From: Priestia aryabhattai B8W22
GTDB lineage: Bacteria > Bacillota > Bacilli > Bacillales > Bacillaceae_H
Assembly (NCBI RefSeq): GCF_000956595.1
Contig: NZ_JYOO01000022.1
Location: 29,311 to 93,310 of the forward strand
DNA length: 64,000 bases
Direction of reading: 5' to 3'
The notes beneath the pieces are model-generated. The model did not search any database. It saw nothing but the letters and a program-made list of their open reading frames with translations, and was not told where the DNA came from. Below, piece by piece: positions 8,528-23,709 of the stretch (position 1 is the stretch's first letter; each line of letters starts with the position of its first letter). The position numbers and the translations under genes were made by a program.

Positions 8528-8582
8528 CAAAAAAATAAAATGCCCTATACTACCTCTATAAAAAAGGCAATATTGGGCATTC
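8528..8582 (-). terminator. Terminator after spoIIID
   Basis: Stem AATGCCC / GGGCATT with a long partly paired loop, followed on the minus strand by TTATTTTTTT. It lies just after the spoIIID stop. Confidence 0.7.
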
Positions 8583-8584
8583 TT

Positions 8585-8848
8585 TTACTTTACAGTTTCT
8601 TCTTCCTTTTTGTACTTTAATTTTGTTGCTTCTCCTCCACGCAAATGCCGAATAGATTTATGGTAATCAAGAATTTCTTTTACTTCATTTGCTAATTCAG
8701 GATTTATTTCTGGTAGACGCTCTGTTAAATCTTTATGGACAGTACTTTTCGAAACGCCAAATTCTTTCGCAATTACACGAACTGTTTTCTTTGTTTCTAC
8801 AATATACTTTCCAATCTTGATAGTTCTCTCTTTGATGTAATCGTGCAC
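8585..8848 (-). CDS. spoIIID: Stage III sporulation transcriptional regulator SpoIIID
   Basis: 87 aa from a GTG start at 8848; GGGGAGGG lies 9-10 nt upstream and homologues begin HDYIKERT at exactly this point. The longer frame to 8989 would add an N-terminus not found in the family. The protein is a small mother-cell DNA-binding regulator. Its helix-turn-helix is around residues 22-45 (VIAKEFGVSKSTVHKDL), followed by a basic C-terminus (HLRGGEATKLKYKK) that also contacts DNA. It activates or represses SigE and SigK regulon genes. I could not find the usd reading frame described upstream of spoIIID in B. subtilis, nor a clear SigE promoter. Confidence 0.95.
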   Translation of the reverse strand: MHDYIKERTIKIGKYIVETKKTVRVIAKEFGVSKSTVHKDLTERLPEINPELANEVKEILDYHKSIRHLRGGEATKLKYKKEEETVK

Positions 8849-9070
8849 ACTACTCGCCCTCCCCAAATTGGATATGAGAAGTATCCAAGGGAATGTATAT
8901 ATTATCCCTTTTCTAACATTCTCTTTATAGGTTTGTAACAGTTTATTAGCTTGTGTGCAGATATATGCTAGAAAAGTCAGTAAGGACAAGTGATTTCTTA
9001 TATTTTTTTGAAAATTTAGTGTTTTTTATTTACTTTTTTAACATAATGCATCTCATTTTAGAAAAATTCA

Positions 9071-9106
9071 TAAAAAAAGAAGCTCGGTTTTATCCAGCTT
9101 CTTTTC
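9071..9106 (-). terminator. Terminator after spoIIQ
   Basis: Stem AAGAAGCT / AGCTTCTT, 11-nt loop, then seven T on the minus strand. Confidence 0.85.
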
Positions 9107-9123
9107 GTATTTATAGCCTTGCC

Positions 9124-9954
9124 TTATGCATTTGGTTTAGACGTATCTGTTGAAGGTTGTTTTGAATCTTTATCTTCTTTAGTCTTTTCATCAGATGATT
9201 TTTCGCTATCCTTTGATTCTTCAGAAGAAGAATCGTCTTTTGGTTCTGTCACTTCAGCTGCTTTGACTTCTTTGATAGAACTAACAGATTTTCCAAAATA
9301 ACTGCTTGGATTAATTGCTACACCATCTTTACGAACTTCAAAGTGCACATGTGTTTTTGCTTCTTGATTATATAAGCTTTTTCCAGCTTTTGCGATCGTT
9401 TGGCCTTGTTTAACAATATCTCCTACTTCTACATCGGCTTTCTCAAGAGATTGATACTGTGTTACTAAACCATCTTTGTGATCAATTTCTACTACATAAC
9501 CTAGTAAAGGATCTTTTGTTGCTTTTGTTACTGTACCGCTAGCTGCTGCTACAACATCAAATGATTTATCTCCCTTAACAGCTAAGTCAACACCTGTGTT
9601 TGGATGATACGTATTGTTGTAGAAAACTAGTGCTTCTTCTTGTTGTTTTTCAGATGCTTGATCGTCGTAGAAAGGCTTTTTCACGATAGCTGATGCTTCA
9701 CTAGCAACTGGCATTTTTAAATTTTCAAGCGAGGCATTTACCTCTACAGCTTCGTCTCGATAAGCCGTACCGTCTTGGCTATAGCCGCTTTTGTCTTCTT
9801 TGCTAATATCATTTCCATTAGCTTGAAACCAAAGGACTGCTGTAAGAATAATTGCTGCACTCGCTAAATAGATAGCCGGGAACACCCAACGCTTTCTAAC
9901 TAATTTTTGAACTTTCGATTTTGGAGAAGTACGTTTCTTTTCTTCCTCTCTCAT
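9124..9954 (-). CDS. spoIIQ: Forespore membrane protein SpoIIQ (degenerate M23 peptidase)
   Basis: 276 aa. A short basic cytosolic tail is followed by one membrane helix (about 23-43), a linker, a LytM/M23 fold (about 105-215) and an acidic Ser/Lys/Asp tail (about 230-276). SpoIIQ pairs with SpoIIIAH across the intermembrane space to hold the engulfing membranes together. The M23 zinc site is incomplete: D123 and the H202-x-H204 pair are present, but the first His is replaced by Asn (N119 in PNTGVDLA). It should therefore be a binding scaffold and not an active hydrolase, as reported for B. subtilis. GAGGTG lies 7 nt before the start. A SigF-like promoter is at 10027-10057. Confidence 0.95.
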   Translation of the reverse strand: MREEEKKRTSPKSKVQKLVRKRWVFPAIYLASAAIILTAVLWFQANGNDISKEDKSGYSQDGTAYRDEAVEVNASLENLKMPVASEASAIVKKPFYDDQASEKQQEEALVFYNNTYHPNTGVDLAVKGDKSFDVVAAASGTVTKATKDPLLGYVVEIDHKDGLVTQYQSLEKADVEVGDIVKQGQTIAKAGKSLYNQEAKTHVHFEVRKDGVAINPSSYFGKSVSSIKEVKAAEVTEPKDDSSSEESKDSEKSSDEKTKEDKDSKQPSTDTSKPNA

Positions 9955-10026
9955 ATATCATCACCTCAGCAATCAGTCTGAACACAATTGAATGAATATA
10001 TACACAGCGATAAAAAATTTTTTCGA

Positions 10027-10057
10027 TTATTTTTCAACAGATGAATCTAAAATATAC
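10027..10057 (-). promoter_or_regulatory. Candidate SigF promoter of spoIIQ
   Basis: On the minus strand GTATA (10057-10053) is followed after 16 bp by TGAAAAATAA (10036-10027). This fits the SigF pattern GTATA-N16-GGnnAnA with two mismatches in the -10. The position, about 75 bp before the start, is plausible for this forespore gene. Confidence 0.4.
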
Positions 10058-10083
10058 ATTTTATTTAAAAAAAGTGAAAAACA

Positions 10084-10113
10084 TAAAAAAAGACCCTGCT
10101 ATAAGGGTCTTTA
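10084..10113 (-). terminator. Terminator after spoIID
   Basis: Stem AAGACCC / GGGTCTT with an 8-nt loop and a seven-T tail on the minus strand, directly after the spoIID stop. Confidence 0.88.
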
Positions 10114-10115
10114 AA

Positions 10116-11138
10116 TTAGCGTTTAGCTGTCAATTGTGCAACAAACTGATCGTTAGGGGTAATCGCAACACCTGTATAATAATGAGTAACAATATCTTTA
10201 TACGTTTTTCCTTCTAGTGCCATACCATTTGCTCCGTACTGACTCATCCCAATACCATGCCCATATCCTTTTGTGTTGATGACAATATCATTACCTTTTT
10301 TTGTCCAATGAAAGTCGGCTGACGATAAACCCAATTTTTCCCGAACATCTTTTCCCGACAGTTCTTTACCGTTTATCTTTACGTAATCTACGCGCTGCCC
10401 GGGCGTTCTAGAGACGATTTCACCTACTGATCCACTGTTTGTTAATTTCACTCCAAGCCTCTGTTCAAAGCTAGCAACAGACATTACTTTCTGATTTGTA
10501 AATTCAGGAGACTTTTTATCCCATGGACTAGCTACACTTTTTAGATAAGGAATAGAATTCTTCCAATACGCTTCTGAATTTTCAGTGTAACCATTGCTGG
10601 TAGAAAAGAACGTAGCATTAATTGGCTTATTTTTATACGTAAGAATTTGACCTTGGGTGTCCTTCACTGCTTCTTGAATTTTTTTGATTTTCCAATCATA
10701 GTCTTTGTTCCATCTGCTTCTTAGCTCATCTTTATTTAAATATACTTGGTACTCTACGGTATCAGTCACATCCGCTCCTTGGGGAAGATGACTATTTCCA
10801 TTCATCATAGTTTGCACAATATAGGTTCTGGCTGCCAAACTTTGAGCCTTAAGTGCTTCAAGTTCAAAAGTAGCAGGCATTTCAGCTGCTACTACCCCGA
10901 CAAGATAGTCTTCGAGCGGCAGTTTTTCTACTTTTTTCGTTTCCGTACGATAAACATTGACGTCAAGAGGAGACGCTGTCACTTTTTGTAGTTTTTCGTT
11001 TTTTGGGGTCTGTTTGACATTTTCATGTAGCTTTCCATCTGTCTTTTCAGTAAAAGGAACAACGAGAAGGGTTGGGATGAGTAACACAACGAAAAAAAAG
11101 ATGACTCCTAGTACGACGATTGGCTTTGCTTGTTTCAT
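10116..11138 (-). CDS. spoIID: Stage II sporulation protein D, lytic transglycosylase SpoIID
   Basis: 340 aa. An N-terminal membrane helix (about 7-29) anchors the enzyme in the mother-cell membrane. The rest is the SpoIID/LytB domain. The presumed catalytic Glu is E86 in VVAAEMPATFELEALKAQ. The C-terminal GYGHGIGMSQYGANGMA stretch is characteristic. SpoIID degrades glycan strands with SpoIIP and SpoIIM to drive engulfment. A very good SigE promoter lies at 11198-11226, about 60 bp upstream, giving mother-cell expression independent of murAA. Confidence 0.96.
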   Translation of the reverse strand: MKQAKPIVVLGVIFFFVVLLIPTLLVVPFTEKTDGKLHENVKQTPKNEKLQKVTASPLDVNVYRTETKKVEKLPLEDYLVGVVAAEMPATFELEALKAQSLAARTYIVQTMMNGNSHLPQGADVTDTVEYQVYLNKDELRSRWNKDYDWKIKKIQEAVKDTQGQILTYKNKPINATFFSTSNGYTENSEAYWKNSIPYLKSVASPWDKKSPEFTNQKVMSVASFEQRLGVKLTNSGSVGEIVSRTPGQRVDYVKINGKELSGKDVREKLGLSSADFHWTKKGNDIVINTKGYGHGIGMSQYGANGMALEGKTYKDIVTHYYTGVAITPNDQFVAQLTAKR

Positions 11139-11197
11139 GAACGCCTAGCCTCCATATCTATTATTTTGACAAGGAAAACCTATATCCCTATATTCCA

Positions 11198-11226
11198 TAT
11201 GTATGGAGATGGACAACCTTTTATGA
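11198..11226 (-). promoter_or_regulatory. SigE promoter of spoIID
   Basis: Minus-strand TCATAAA (11226-11220), exactly 14 bp, then CATACATA (11205-11198). This matches the SigE consensus TCATAWW-N14-CATACAnT closely. Confidence 0.75.
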
Positions 11227-11257
11227 CAGCAAACCGGCCATAAGGGTCGTCCAACGA

Positions 11258-11292
11258 CAAAAAAAGCATCTCGCTACGAGATGCTTTTTTAT
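11258..11292 (-). terminator. Terminator after murAA
   Basis: Nine-bp stem AGCATCTCG / CGAGATGCT with a 3-nt loop and T runs on both sides. It works for the minus-strand murAA transcript. Confidence 0.88.
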
Positions 11293-11299
11293 GACATAT

Positions 11300-12604
11300 T
11301 TACTTGACGTCTGAAGCCTGTTGAGTTTGTTCTACTTGCTTTGTTTCGTCATTTACACGTTCAATATCAGCGCCTAAAGCGGCTAATTTATTGTGGAAAT
11401 TCACATAACCACGATCAAGGTGTTTTAATTCCGTTACACGCGTATAGCCATCTGCTACAAGTCCTGCTAATGTTAACGCTGCTGCTGCACGAAGATCTGT
11501 TGCTGCTACTTCAGCGCCTTGTAGTTGAGAAGGTCCGTTAATAATAACAGAGCGTCCTTCAATTTTAATATCAGCGTTCATGCGGCGAAACTCTTCTACG
11601 TGCATAAAGCGGTTTTCAAAAACTGTTTCTGTAATCATACTTGTGCCTTCTGCTGCTAATAATAATGCCATCATTTGAGATTGCATATCCGTAGGGAACC
11701 CTGGATGAGGCATTGTTTTAATATCTACTGATTTTAGCTTTTCAGGTCCTACAACACGTAAGCCGTCGCCTTCTTCAGTAATTTCAACACCCATTTCTTC
11801 CATTTTAGCAACAAGTGAACTGATGTGCTCTGCTACTGCACCGCGTACAAGTACGTTTCCACCTGTAATAGCTGCTGCTACCATGAATGTTCCAGCTTCG
11901 ATGCGATCTGGAATAATTGCATGTTCTGCACCATATAATTTATTAACACCTTCAATACGGATCGTACCAGTTCCTGCACCGCGAACTTTAGCGCCCATTG
12001 CGTTTAAGAAGTTTGCTAAGTCGACAATCTCAGGTTCTTTTGCTACGTTTTCCATAATTGTAGTGCCTTCCGCTAATGCTGCTGCCATCATAATATTTTC
12101 TGTGGCACCTACACTTGGGAAGTCCAAATAAATTTTAGCACCTTTTAATCGGCCTTCAACTTTTGCATCAATAAAACCATTTCCTACTTGAACCTTAGCA
12201 CCCATTGCTTCAAAGCCTTTAAGATGCTGATCAATCGGTCTTGATCCAATCGCACATCCACCAGGTAAAGCTACACGAGCCTCACCCATACGCGCTAATA
12301 AAGGACCCATTACAAGTACTGAAGCGCGCATTTTTCTTACATATTCAAAAGGTGCATCTGTTTTTAACTCTCTTGATGCATCTACAACTACACGATTTGT
12401 TTCAAAATCTACTTCTGCATTCAGATGTCTTAAAACTTCGCCAATCGTAAATACATCGGAGAGAGCTGGTACATCATTTAGAATTGTTTTTCCTTCACTA
12501 GCTAATAAGGTTGCAGTGATAATAGGTAAAACGGCGTTTTTTGCTCCTTCAACTTTAACTGTACCGCTTAATCTATTTCCACCGCGGACGATGATTTTTT
12601 CCAA
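11300..12604 (-). CDS. murAA: UDP-N-acetylglucosamine 1-carboxyvinyltransferase MurAA
   Basis: 434 aa from a TTG start at 12604, chosen because GGAGGGG lies 6 nt upstream and homologues begin EKIIVRGG here. MurA adds enolpyruvate from PEP to UDP-GlcNAc, the committed step of peptidoglycan synthesis. Visible are K22/N23 in EGAKNAV and the catalytic, fosfomycin-reactive C117 in [23 protein letters not shown]. This is the main paralogue; the second copy, murAB, is at 37378-38664. It lies just downstream of ywmB and is probably cotranscribed with it from the promoter near 13508-13535. Confidence 0.96.
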   Translation of the reverse strand: MEKIIVRGGNRLSGTVKVEGAKNAVLPIITATLLASEGKTILNDVPALSDVFTIGEVLRHLNAEVDFETNRVVVDASRELKTDAPFEYVRKMRASVLVMGPLLARMGEARVALPGGCAIGSRPIDQHLKGFEAMGAKVQVGNGFIDAKVEGRLKGAKIYLDFPSVGATENIMMAAALAEGTTIMENVAKEPEIVDLANFLNAMGAKVRGAGTGTIRIEGVNKLYGAEHAIIPDRIEAGTFMVAAAITGGNVLVRGAVAEHISSLVAKMEEMGVEITEEGDGLRVVGPEKLKSVDIKTMPHPGFPTDMQSQMMALLLAAEGTSMITETVFENRFMHVEEFRRMNADIKIEGRSVIINGPSQLQGAEVAATDLRAAAALTLAGLVADGYTRVTELKHLDRGYVNFHNKLAALGADIERVNDETKQVEQTQQASDVK

Positions 12605-12635
12605 GGTATTCCCCTCCGCGTCCATTTTCTCTATA

Positions 12636-13375
12636 TTAATATTCAGACGTAATGATAGGTGTGCCAACAACTATGGTTGTTTGACCGCCCATTCTTGTCT
12701 TGCGTAATGCAATTTGTAAGTTCATTTCCTGCTTTTTCGTTTGAAGAGCTTCTTTCCACAGTCCAGTATATGCTGAAACAGAGGTAAATGACTCTTCCAC
12801 TAGAGATTCCACTGGTTTAGCATTGAAAGCTCGTAATAGGTCTTGAATTTCAACAGACAAAACACTTTCCATCTTATCATTGATTTCCCCCGTTGCACAA
12901 GAGAAAATTATGGGTTCTGATAGGAAAATTTTTTCATAATTTGTCTGAAATACATTTTGAAAATGGGTCATATTTTTTCTTTTAAACCTTGTCCCGTTAC
13001 ATGATACGATATGTACGCATTGCTGTGTTCATCGATCGCATAAGTTAACAGAATGACTTCGTTCACATCTTCACTTTTGCGTGTACCTATTGCTTTCCAT
13101 AGGTCTCTTTCCCTCTTCACTTCCCATTTAAAACCTCTAAAATTACTTTTGATACTTTTAGCTTGCGAATAAAAGGTTTTTTGGTCAGTAACAGCTTTTA
13201 CTTCTTCTCTTGCATACAACGATACTTCCGTTAACGAAACATGCTGCTTATTTAAGGTGTGAACAATCTTCTCAATAGTAGTTTCATTGTTTTGGGCATT
13301 GCTCACATAACTTCCATGATATACGAATAAACCAGTAATGAAAATAGCCAAAAAGACACTAATTTTTTTAAACAT
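12636..13375 (-). pseudogene. ywmB: ywmB, YwmB family (TATA-box-binding-like fold), split by a 1-nt frameshift
   Basis: Two frames read as one gene: an N-terminal 135 aa (12968-13375, with signal peptide MFKKISVFLAIFITGLFVYH) and a C-terminal 111 aa (12636-12971, ending [14 protein letters not shown]). They overlap by ATGA. The break is at an A tract (minus strand, 12973-12978, six A). One extra A would fuse the frames into 246 aa, the expected YwmB length. YwmB is a secreted or membrane-exposed protein of unknown role beside murAA and the atp operon. Causes could be sequencing error, a real mutation, slippage, or translational coupling of two halves. The fused gene is preferred. Confidence 0.8.
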
Positions 13376-13507
13376 TTCGCCACTCCCTCTCCGTACTCAT
13401 CAGTCTTTCCAGAAGGCGATGATGCATACATGAAAAGGGTCGTCATATTTAGACATAGCGACATACATTAGCGTATAAATTCGTATATCTTCAATGAATG
13501 GACGTCT

Positions 13508-13535
13508 ATTTTATCATAGACTCATAGCTTGCCAA
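13508..13535 (-). promoter_or_regulatory. Candidate SigA promoter for ywmB-murAA
   Basis: Minus-strand TTGGCA (13535-13530), 16 bp, TAAAAT (13513-13508), about 130 bp before ywmB and abutting the ywzB stop codon. Confidence 0.5.
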
Positions 13536-13772
13536 TCATTGAAAAAATGAGGGAATGCGCTGTGACCAAAATAAATAATCCAAAAAGAAATTACTTACTG
13601 TTGATGAAATCGTAATGGTCAATAAAATAAGCATTAATTTTGCTTGAAACACATGATTAGGTTTCATCAGCTTTTCAATTTGAAAGCCTTGCAAAGCATA
13701 CCAAGTAATCACAATAAAAATCAAATGTGAAATCATGGTTAGTAACGTTTGCTGCTCAATTCCTCCAAACAA
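13536..13772 (-). CDS. ywzB: DUF1146 membrane protein YwzB
   Basis: 78 aa from a TTG start at 13772. The GTG at 13781 overlaps the SD (AAAGGAG), whereas this TTG is 8 nt away. Two membrane helices are apparent (about 9-30 and 43-62), with conserved-looking NFFLDYLFWSQ at the C-terminus. Function is unknown. In B. subtilis it also lies between ywmB and atpC. Its leader holds a 41-bp palindrome (13796-13836) just after a likely promoter. Confidence 0.85.
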   Translation of the reverse strand: MFGGIEQQTLLTMISHLIFIVITWYALQGFQIEKLMKPNHVFQAKLMLILLTITISSTVSNFFLDYLFWSQRIPSFFQ

Positions 13773-13795
13773 TAAAAGCACTCCTTTTAAACACC

Positions 13796-13836
13796 ATATG
13801 AAAAGAAGAGACGATCATCGTCTCTTCTTTTCATAT
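13796..13836. repeat. 41-bp perfect palindrome in the ywzB leader
   Basis: Two 20-bp arms, exact reverse complements, around a single central base (13816). The core GACGAT/ATCGTC is followed on either strand by TCTTCTTTT, so it can serve as a bidirectional terminator. It starts immediately after a minus-strand -10 (TTTAAT) and ends 10 nt before the ywzB ribosome-binding site. Confidence 0.8.
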
Positions 13837-13861
13837 TAAAGCACACTTATGCAAATTCGTA
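13833..13861 (-). promoter_or_regulatory. Candidate SigA promoter of ywzB
   Basis: Minus-strand TTTACG, 17 bp spacer, TTTAAT. The -10 touches the palindrome, so the transcript would begin inside its first arm. Confidence 0.45.
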
Positions 13862-14010
13862 AACGGTAACATGAAAAACATTTATTTTATTCCCTATTTT
13901 AAGATCCTTTTCCATTATTAGGAGAAATAAAGAAGATGGATACGTTTAGTTAAATGAAATATGTAATCATAGACGAATGCTATTTACTCTTCCTCTTTTA
14001 TATAATAGAG

Positions 14011-14047
14011 CAAAAAAGCCCTCTCATTCGTTTGAGAGGGCTTTTTT

Positions 14048-14049
<2 letters not shown>
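14011..14049 (-). terminator. Terminator of the atp operon
   Basis: Stem AAAAGCCCTCTCA / TGAGAGGGCTTTT, short loop, T-rich tails on both sides. It overlaps the atpC stop codon. Confidence 0.92.
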
Positions 14050-14452
<403 letters not shown>

Positions 14453-14478
14453 TTAAAAAACCTCCTATGTCCCTTAAA

Positions 14479-15927
<1,449 letters not shown>

Positions 15928-15936
15928 TTAAACTTT

Positions 15937-16812
<876 letters not shown>

Positions 16813-16833
16813 TTAGAAGATCACGTGGTATGA

Positions 16834-16855
16834 AAGGTGAACATTTGTTCACCTT
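16834..16855. repeat. Intercistronic hairpin between atpA and atpG
   Basis: Ten-bp perfect inverted repeat AAGGTGAACA / TGTTCACCTT with a 2-nt spacer, about 40 nt before atpG. There is no T tract, so it is more likely an mRNA processing or stability element, or a translational control element, than a terminator. Confidence 0.6.
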
Positions 16856-16899
16856 CACCTTATTGAAAGATTGTCTTAACATACCATGCTGACAATATA

Positions 16900-19517
<2,618 letters not shown>

Positions 19518-19586
19518 TTACTTCTTAAAGACATAAAGTAATGGCGAAGGTTCTTTTGAATGATCTTCGCCACATGTAACACATTA

Positions 19587-19838
<252 letters not shown>

Positions 19839-19889
19839 CTAAGTTTTGTTTTGTCCAAATTGGGTATTACTTGAACAAAGCTTTATAAA

Positions 19890-20606
<717 letters not shown>

Positions 20607-20618
20607 TCACCTCTCTTT

Positions 20619-20990
20619 CTATCTTCTACGCATATTTTGAACAACTAAATCTATGATAATGACAACATAATACGTCATTAATCCCACAACTACACTAATA
20701 ATATGAAAGGTTTTTGGATAAGAGATGGTAATCACAACTGCGAGAGCAGCTGTTGCAAATCTTACAACAGTCCCAATTGAACGAGGCTTTTTCCCCTCAT
20801 CCAACGCCTGTCCAAACTGCTCAAACTTTCTTACTAAGTTCCACAAATTATACAAACTCAGGGCGGTTCCTAAAATTAAACCTGCAAAAACAGCCTTATA
20901 ACTTGTAAATCCCCAGCCGAGAACGTATAATGCTAACAAATACAATATGTATGAACGAAGTCTTGGAAAAACGTGCTGCAAATCCTGCAT
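20619..20990 (-). CDS. atpI: ATP synthase accessory protein AtpI
   Basis: 123 aa membrane protein with four predicted helices (about 14-30, 33-52, 74-90, 98-116). AtpI assists c-ring assembly and may take part in Mg2+ handling. It lies between atpZ and atpB, separated by 6 and 18 nt, as in Bacillus atp operons that carry atpZ. Confidence 0.88.
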   Translation of the reverse strand: MQDLQHVFPRLRSYILYLLALYVLGWGFTSYKAVFAGLILGTALSLYNLWNLVRKFEQFGQALDEGKKPRSIGTVVRFATAALAVVITISYPKTFHIISVVVGLMTYYVVIIIDLVVQNMRRR

Positions 20991-20996
20991 GAATTA

Positions 20997-21218
20997 TTAA
21001 TCTCCTGAAAAAAAATGGTGGACTGTTCGCAGCATCATAAAAACACCTGCTGCTAGCCCTGAAAGAAGGCCTAAAATCAAAAATAGTGGTTCGGTGTCAA
21101 GCCATTGATCAGCCCATCTTCCAGAGAATAAGCCAATTAAGACTGAACCTGCTAACTGTGATAGAATGATTGACACTAATGCCATCGCTTGCAAAGGATG
21201 ACGGTTGCGATCTTTCAT
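20997..21218 (-). CDS. atpZ: AtpZ/AtpI-family membrane protein, first gene of the atp operon
   Basis: 73 aa from the ATG at 21218; this gives the usual compact two-helix AtpZ (MKDRNRHPLQAMALVSII, then WADQWLDTEPLFLILGLLSG). The frame continues 45 codons upstream to a TTG, but that part lacks an SD and lies in the leader of a strong promoter. AtpZ occurs at the head of atp operons in some bacilli and has been linked to Mg2+ uptake with AtpI. B. subtilis lacks it at this spot. Confidence 0.85.
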   Translation of the reverse strand: MKDRNRHPLQAMALVSIILSQLAGSVLIGLFSGRWADQWLDTEPLFLILGLLSGLAAGVFMMLRTVHHFFSGD

Positions 21219-21396
21219 AAACTCATACCCCTTTTGCAAAATTTTCTTTTTTCCGAATTCTCTATCGTTTTCATAGCTCAATATATGATAGGAAGGCAAA
21301 AAAAATTGACTAAAAAAGGTAAAAACAGCTAATAAAATGCGCAGAAATATCAACGGTTTTCACAGGTTGAAAACCTTATCATTTATATTCCCTGTA

Positions 21397-21425
21397 AGCA
21401 TACAATAGCGTATATTTAATGTCAA
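21397..21425 (-). promoter_or_regulatory. SigA promoter of the atp operon
   Basis: Perfect -35 TTGACA (21425-21420), 17-bp spacer, -10 TATGCT (21402-21397). It predicts a leader of about 170 nt before atpZ. Confidence 0.75.
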
Positions 21426-21483
21426 TGTGTTTAAGCTAAAAACTTCACAATCTCTTCTTATTGTTCACATTTCTGCCACACAT

Positions 21484-21517
21484 AAAACCTCTTTAAATGA
21501 AAACATTTAAAGAGGTT
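21484..21517 (-). terminator. Terminator of the Vpr-like protease gene
   Basis: Fourteen-bp perfect stem (arms 21486-21499 and 21504-21517) with an AAAA loop, then TTTTATG on the minus strand. It overlaps the first base of the stop codon and insulates the atp promoter. Confidence 0.85.
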
Positions 21518-23709
21518 CATTCAATCGTTATTGTACTGTGTACAACCTGCTCTTGTCTATGCTTTTTCACAAATGCAAATATTTGGTACACTCCCGGTAC
21601 AAGCGATTCATCAATCGTTATTTTTCGCTTTCTCATGCCTCTTTCTACATCCACGTCAACATCTAAATACGATACAAACTGTAAAGACTGCTTATCAAAA
21701 AGAGCGACGCCTAACTGATCTGCTCCTTCAGGCAAAAACAGTTCATAGCTATACGTATTTTTCTCTTTTTCCGCTGCTACTTGCAATCCCATGACACGAG
21801 GATAATCTGGAATGCTAATCATGTACATATAAGGAAGCGAAAATGTTTCACGTGAATCATTTATTTCCAAATATCCGTCATATATACCTTTATTTTTAAA
21901 ACGGGGCTGCACCGATAAAGTGACAGCTATCTCTTTTGTCTGATGGGGTAGCACCGTGACGGGTAATGGAACATCCCAGTTCACTCCTTCATCCCTTTTC
22001 GGAACGTTTAAACGGTACGTTTTTGCTTTATCAGACTGGTTATCAATTTTAAAAGATAAAACTTTCTTTGATGGACGCGTAAAAATACCAAAAGATAAAG
22101 AAGATGGATAAAATAAAGATTCTGCTGTGACGGCTTTTGCTATTTGAATTCTTCCCGCTCCTTGTTCATATACGCGATACGTTTGACCGTTTAGCTGCTG
22201 CATTACTTTACTGGTGTTCATCAATGAAGCTTTGACTTGTTCAGGAGACCATTTAGGGTGAGCTTGTAAAATCAGCGCACATGCTCCAGCTACATGGGGC
22301 GCAGCCATACTTGTGCCATGCATGCGTTCATACCCTCCAGGAACTGTACTATTAATGAAGTAACCTGGTGCGACGACGTCTGGTTTGATTCCCCAAGTAG
22401 TCGTTACAGGCCCTCTTGAACTGAAAGATGTGAGCAAGTCTTGCACCACTTGCTGGCCAGTGCGTAAGTACGGTTGTTGAGACTCTATATATTGACTAAT
22501 GGTATCACCGCTTTTTTTACTTACCCATATCACTGGAATATTTACTGACTCTTTTAGTTTACCGATTATACTTCTTTCGGTCGGACTATATAAAATAACG
22601 GCTTTTGCTCCCGCCTGTTCAGCTTGTTTAATCTTTTTTTCAACCGCATTTCCCTCTGTTTTTAGCAAAATGACGTTACCTAACGCATGCTTTTGCTCTT
22701 TAGAGTATTGTTCATTTATTACACGCAGCGTTTGATTAAACGTCCATGGGCGCGACCCTTCTACCGGCGCCATCATAATTTTTTCTTTATTAAATCCGAT
22801 TGTTAGAAATTGAACTGTTGTCGGGGAAACAGAAGCGCCAACCGAAATAGCTTTTCCCGCTGTACCTGGAGAACCCACGGTCCATAAACCTGGACCTGAA
22901 TTGCCGCTAGATGTAACCGTTACAATTCCTTTTTCAACAGCTCGATCTAACGCTAAGCTTGTTGGTAAATCGGGGCCATTCACATCATTTCCTAATGATA
23001 AATTAATAATATCTACATCATCTTGAATTGCTTTTTCGATAGCTAGAATAACACTTTCAGACGTTCCAGCTCCCCCAGGTCCAAGAGCTCGGTATGCGTA
23101 GATTTCCGCTTGGGGTGCTACGCCTTTAATATTCCCATTCGCTGCAATAATACCAGCTACATGAGTACCGTGCAGAGTCGGTTCTCCTTGCTCACGAGTG
23201 GTTTCCATCGGTTCATAATCTTCATCTATTACATCGTACCCTCCTCTGTAGGTTTGTTTTAAATCAGGGTGAGAATAATCAACCCCCGTATCGATAACGC
23301 CTACTTTGATCCCTTTTCCTGTTAAGCGCTGATTATGAGTATCAAATAAGCCTCTTACCTGTTCTGAACCAATGAACGTTACGCTATTTTCTTCTGTAAC
23401 CTGATAGTTTTTAATAGAATGTGAACTAATAATAGATGGATTCCCGGATATTTTTTTCAAATCCGAGATGGAGCCGTTTAATGAAAGTCCTGTAAATACC
23501 GTGTGAAATTCGCTCTTAATCTTTATATTAGGATAATTTTTTTGTAGCTGACTTTTAAATTTCGTGAATTTTTCTTTTTCAATCATCACAATGATTGATT
23601 TTTTCTGATGATTCATTTCTTGTTTTATAGAAGGAAATATTGGATTGAGCGACATTTGCCCTCCCCCACTTCCCAATATAAAGCTAATCATTAACCATTT
23701 AATCCACAT
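21517..23709 (-). CDS. Vpr-like subtilisin family serine protease with PA insert
   Basis: 730 aa S8 protease. Order: hydrophobic N-terminus (about 4-15), I9-type propeptide (about 36-105), catalytic domain with D140 (GVIDTGVD), H180 (HGTHVAGI), oxyanion N270 (SSGNSGPG) and S467 (GTSMAAPHVAG), and a PA domain inserted at about 325-420. The C-terminal 200 residues are beta-rich, Fn3-like. This architecture is that of minor extracellular protease Vpr, though the protein is shorter than B. subtilis Vpr and at a different place. The ribosome-binding site AGAGGTG lies inside the preceding mnaA terminator stem, and the T tract is the spacer to the ATG. Confidence 0.9.
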   Translation of the reverse strand: MWIKWLMISFILGSGGGQMSLNPIFPSIKQEMNHQKKSIIVMIEKEKFTKFKSQLQKNYPNIKIKSEFHTVFTGLSLNGSISDLKKISGNPSIISSHSIKNYQVTEENSVTFIGSEQVRGLFDTHNQRLTGKGIKVGVIDTGVDYSHPDLKQTYRGGYDVIDEDYEPMETTREQGEPTLHGTHVAGIIAANGNIKGVAPQAEIYAYRALGPGGAGTSESVILAIEKAIQDDVDIINLSLGNDVNGPDLPTSLALDRAVEKGIVTVTSSGNSGPGLWTVGSPGTAGKAISVGASVSPTTVQFLTIGFNKEKIMMAPVEGSRPWTFNQTLRVINEQYSKEQKHALGNVILLKTEGNAVEKKIKQAEQAGAKAVILYSPTERSIIGKLKESVNIPVIWVSKKSGDTISQYIESQQPYLRTGQQVVQDLLTSFSSRGPVTTTWGIKPDVVAPGYFINSTVPGGYERMHGTSMAAPHVAGACALILQAHPKWSPEQVKASLMNTSKVMQQLNGQTYRVYEQGAGRIQIAKAVTAESLFYPSSLSFGIFTRPSKKVLSFKIDNQSDKAKTYRLNVPKRDEGVNWDVPLPVTVLPHQTKEIAVTLSVQPRFKNKGIYDGYLEINDSRETFSLPYMYMISIPDYPRVMGLQVAAEKEKNTYSYELFLPEGADQLGVALFDKQSLQFVSYLDVDVDVERGMRKRKITIDESLVPGVYQIFAFVKKHRQEQVVHSTITIE

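Noticed and set aside
8849..9060. usd leader peptide and SigE promoter of spoIIID
   Set aside because: Only five- to twelve-codon frames occur upstream and no SigE -10/-35 pair was convincing.
21219..21353. N-terminal extension of AtpZ
   Set aside because: Would make the protein 45 residues longer than the family, begins at a TTG without SD and lies in the leader of the atp promoter.
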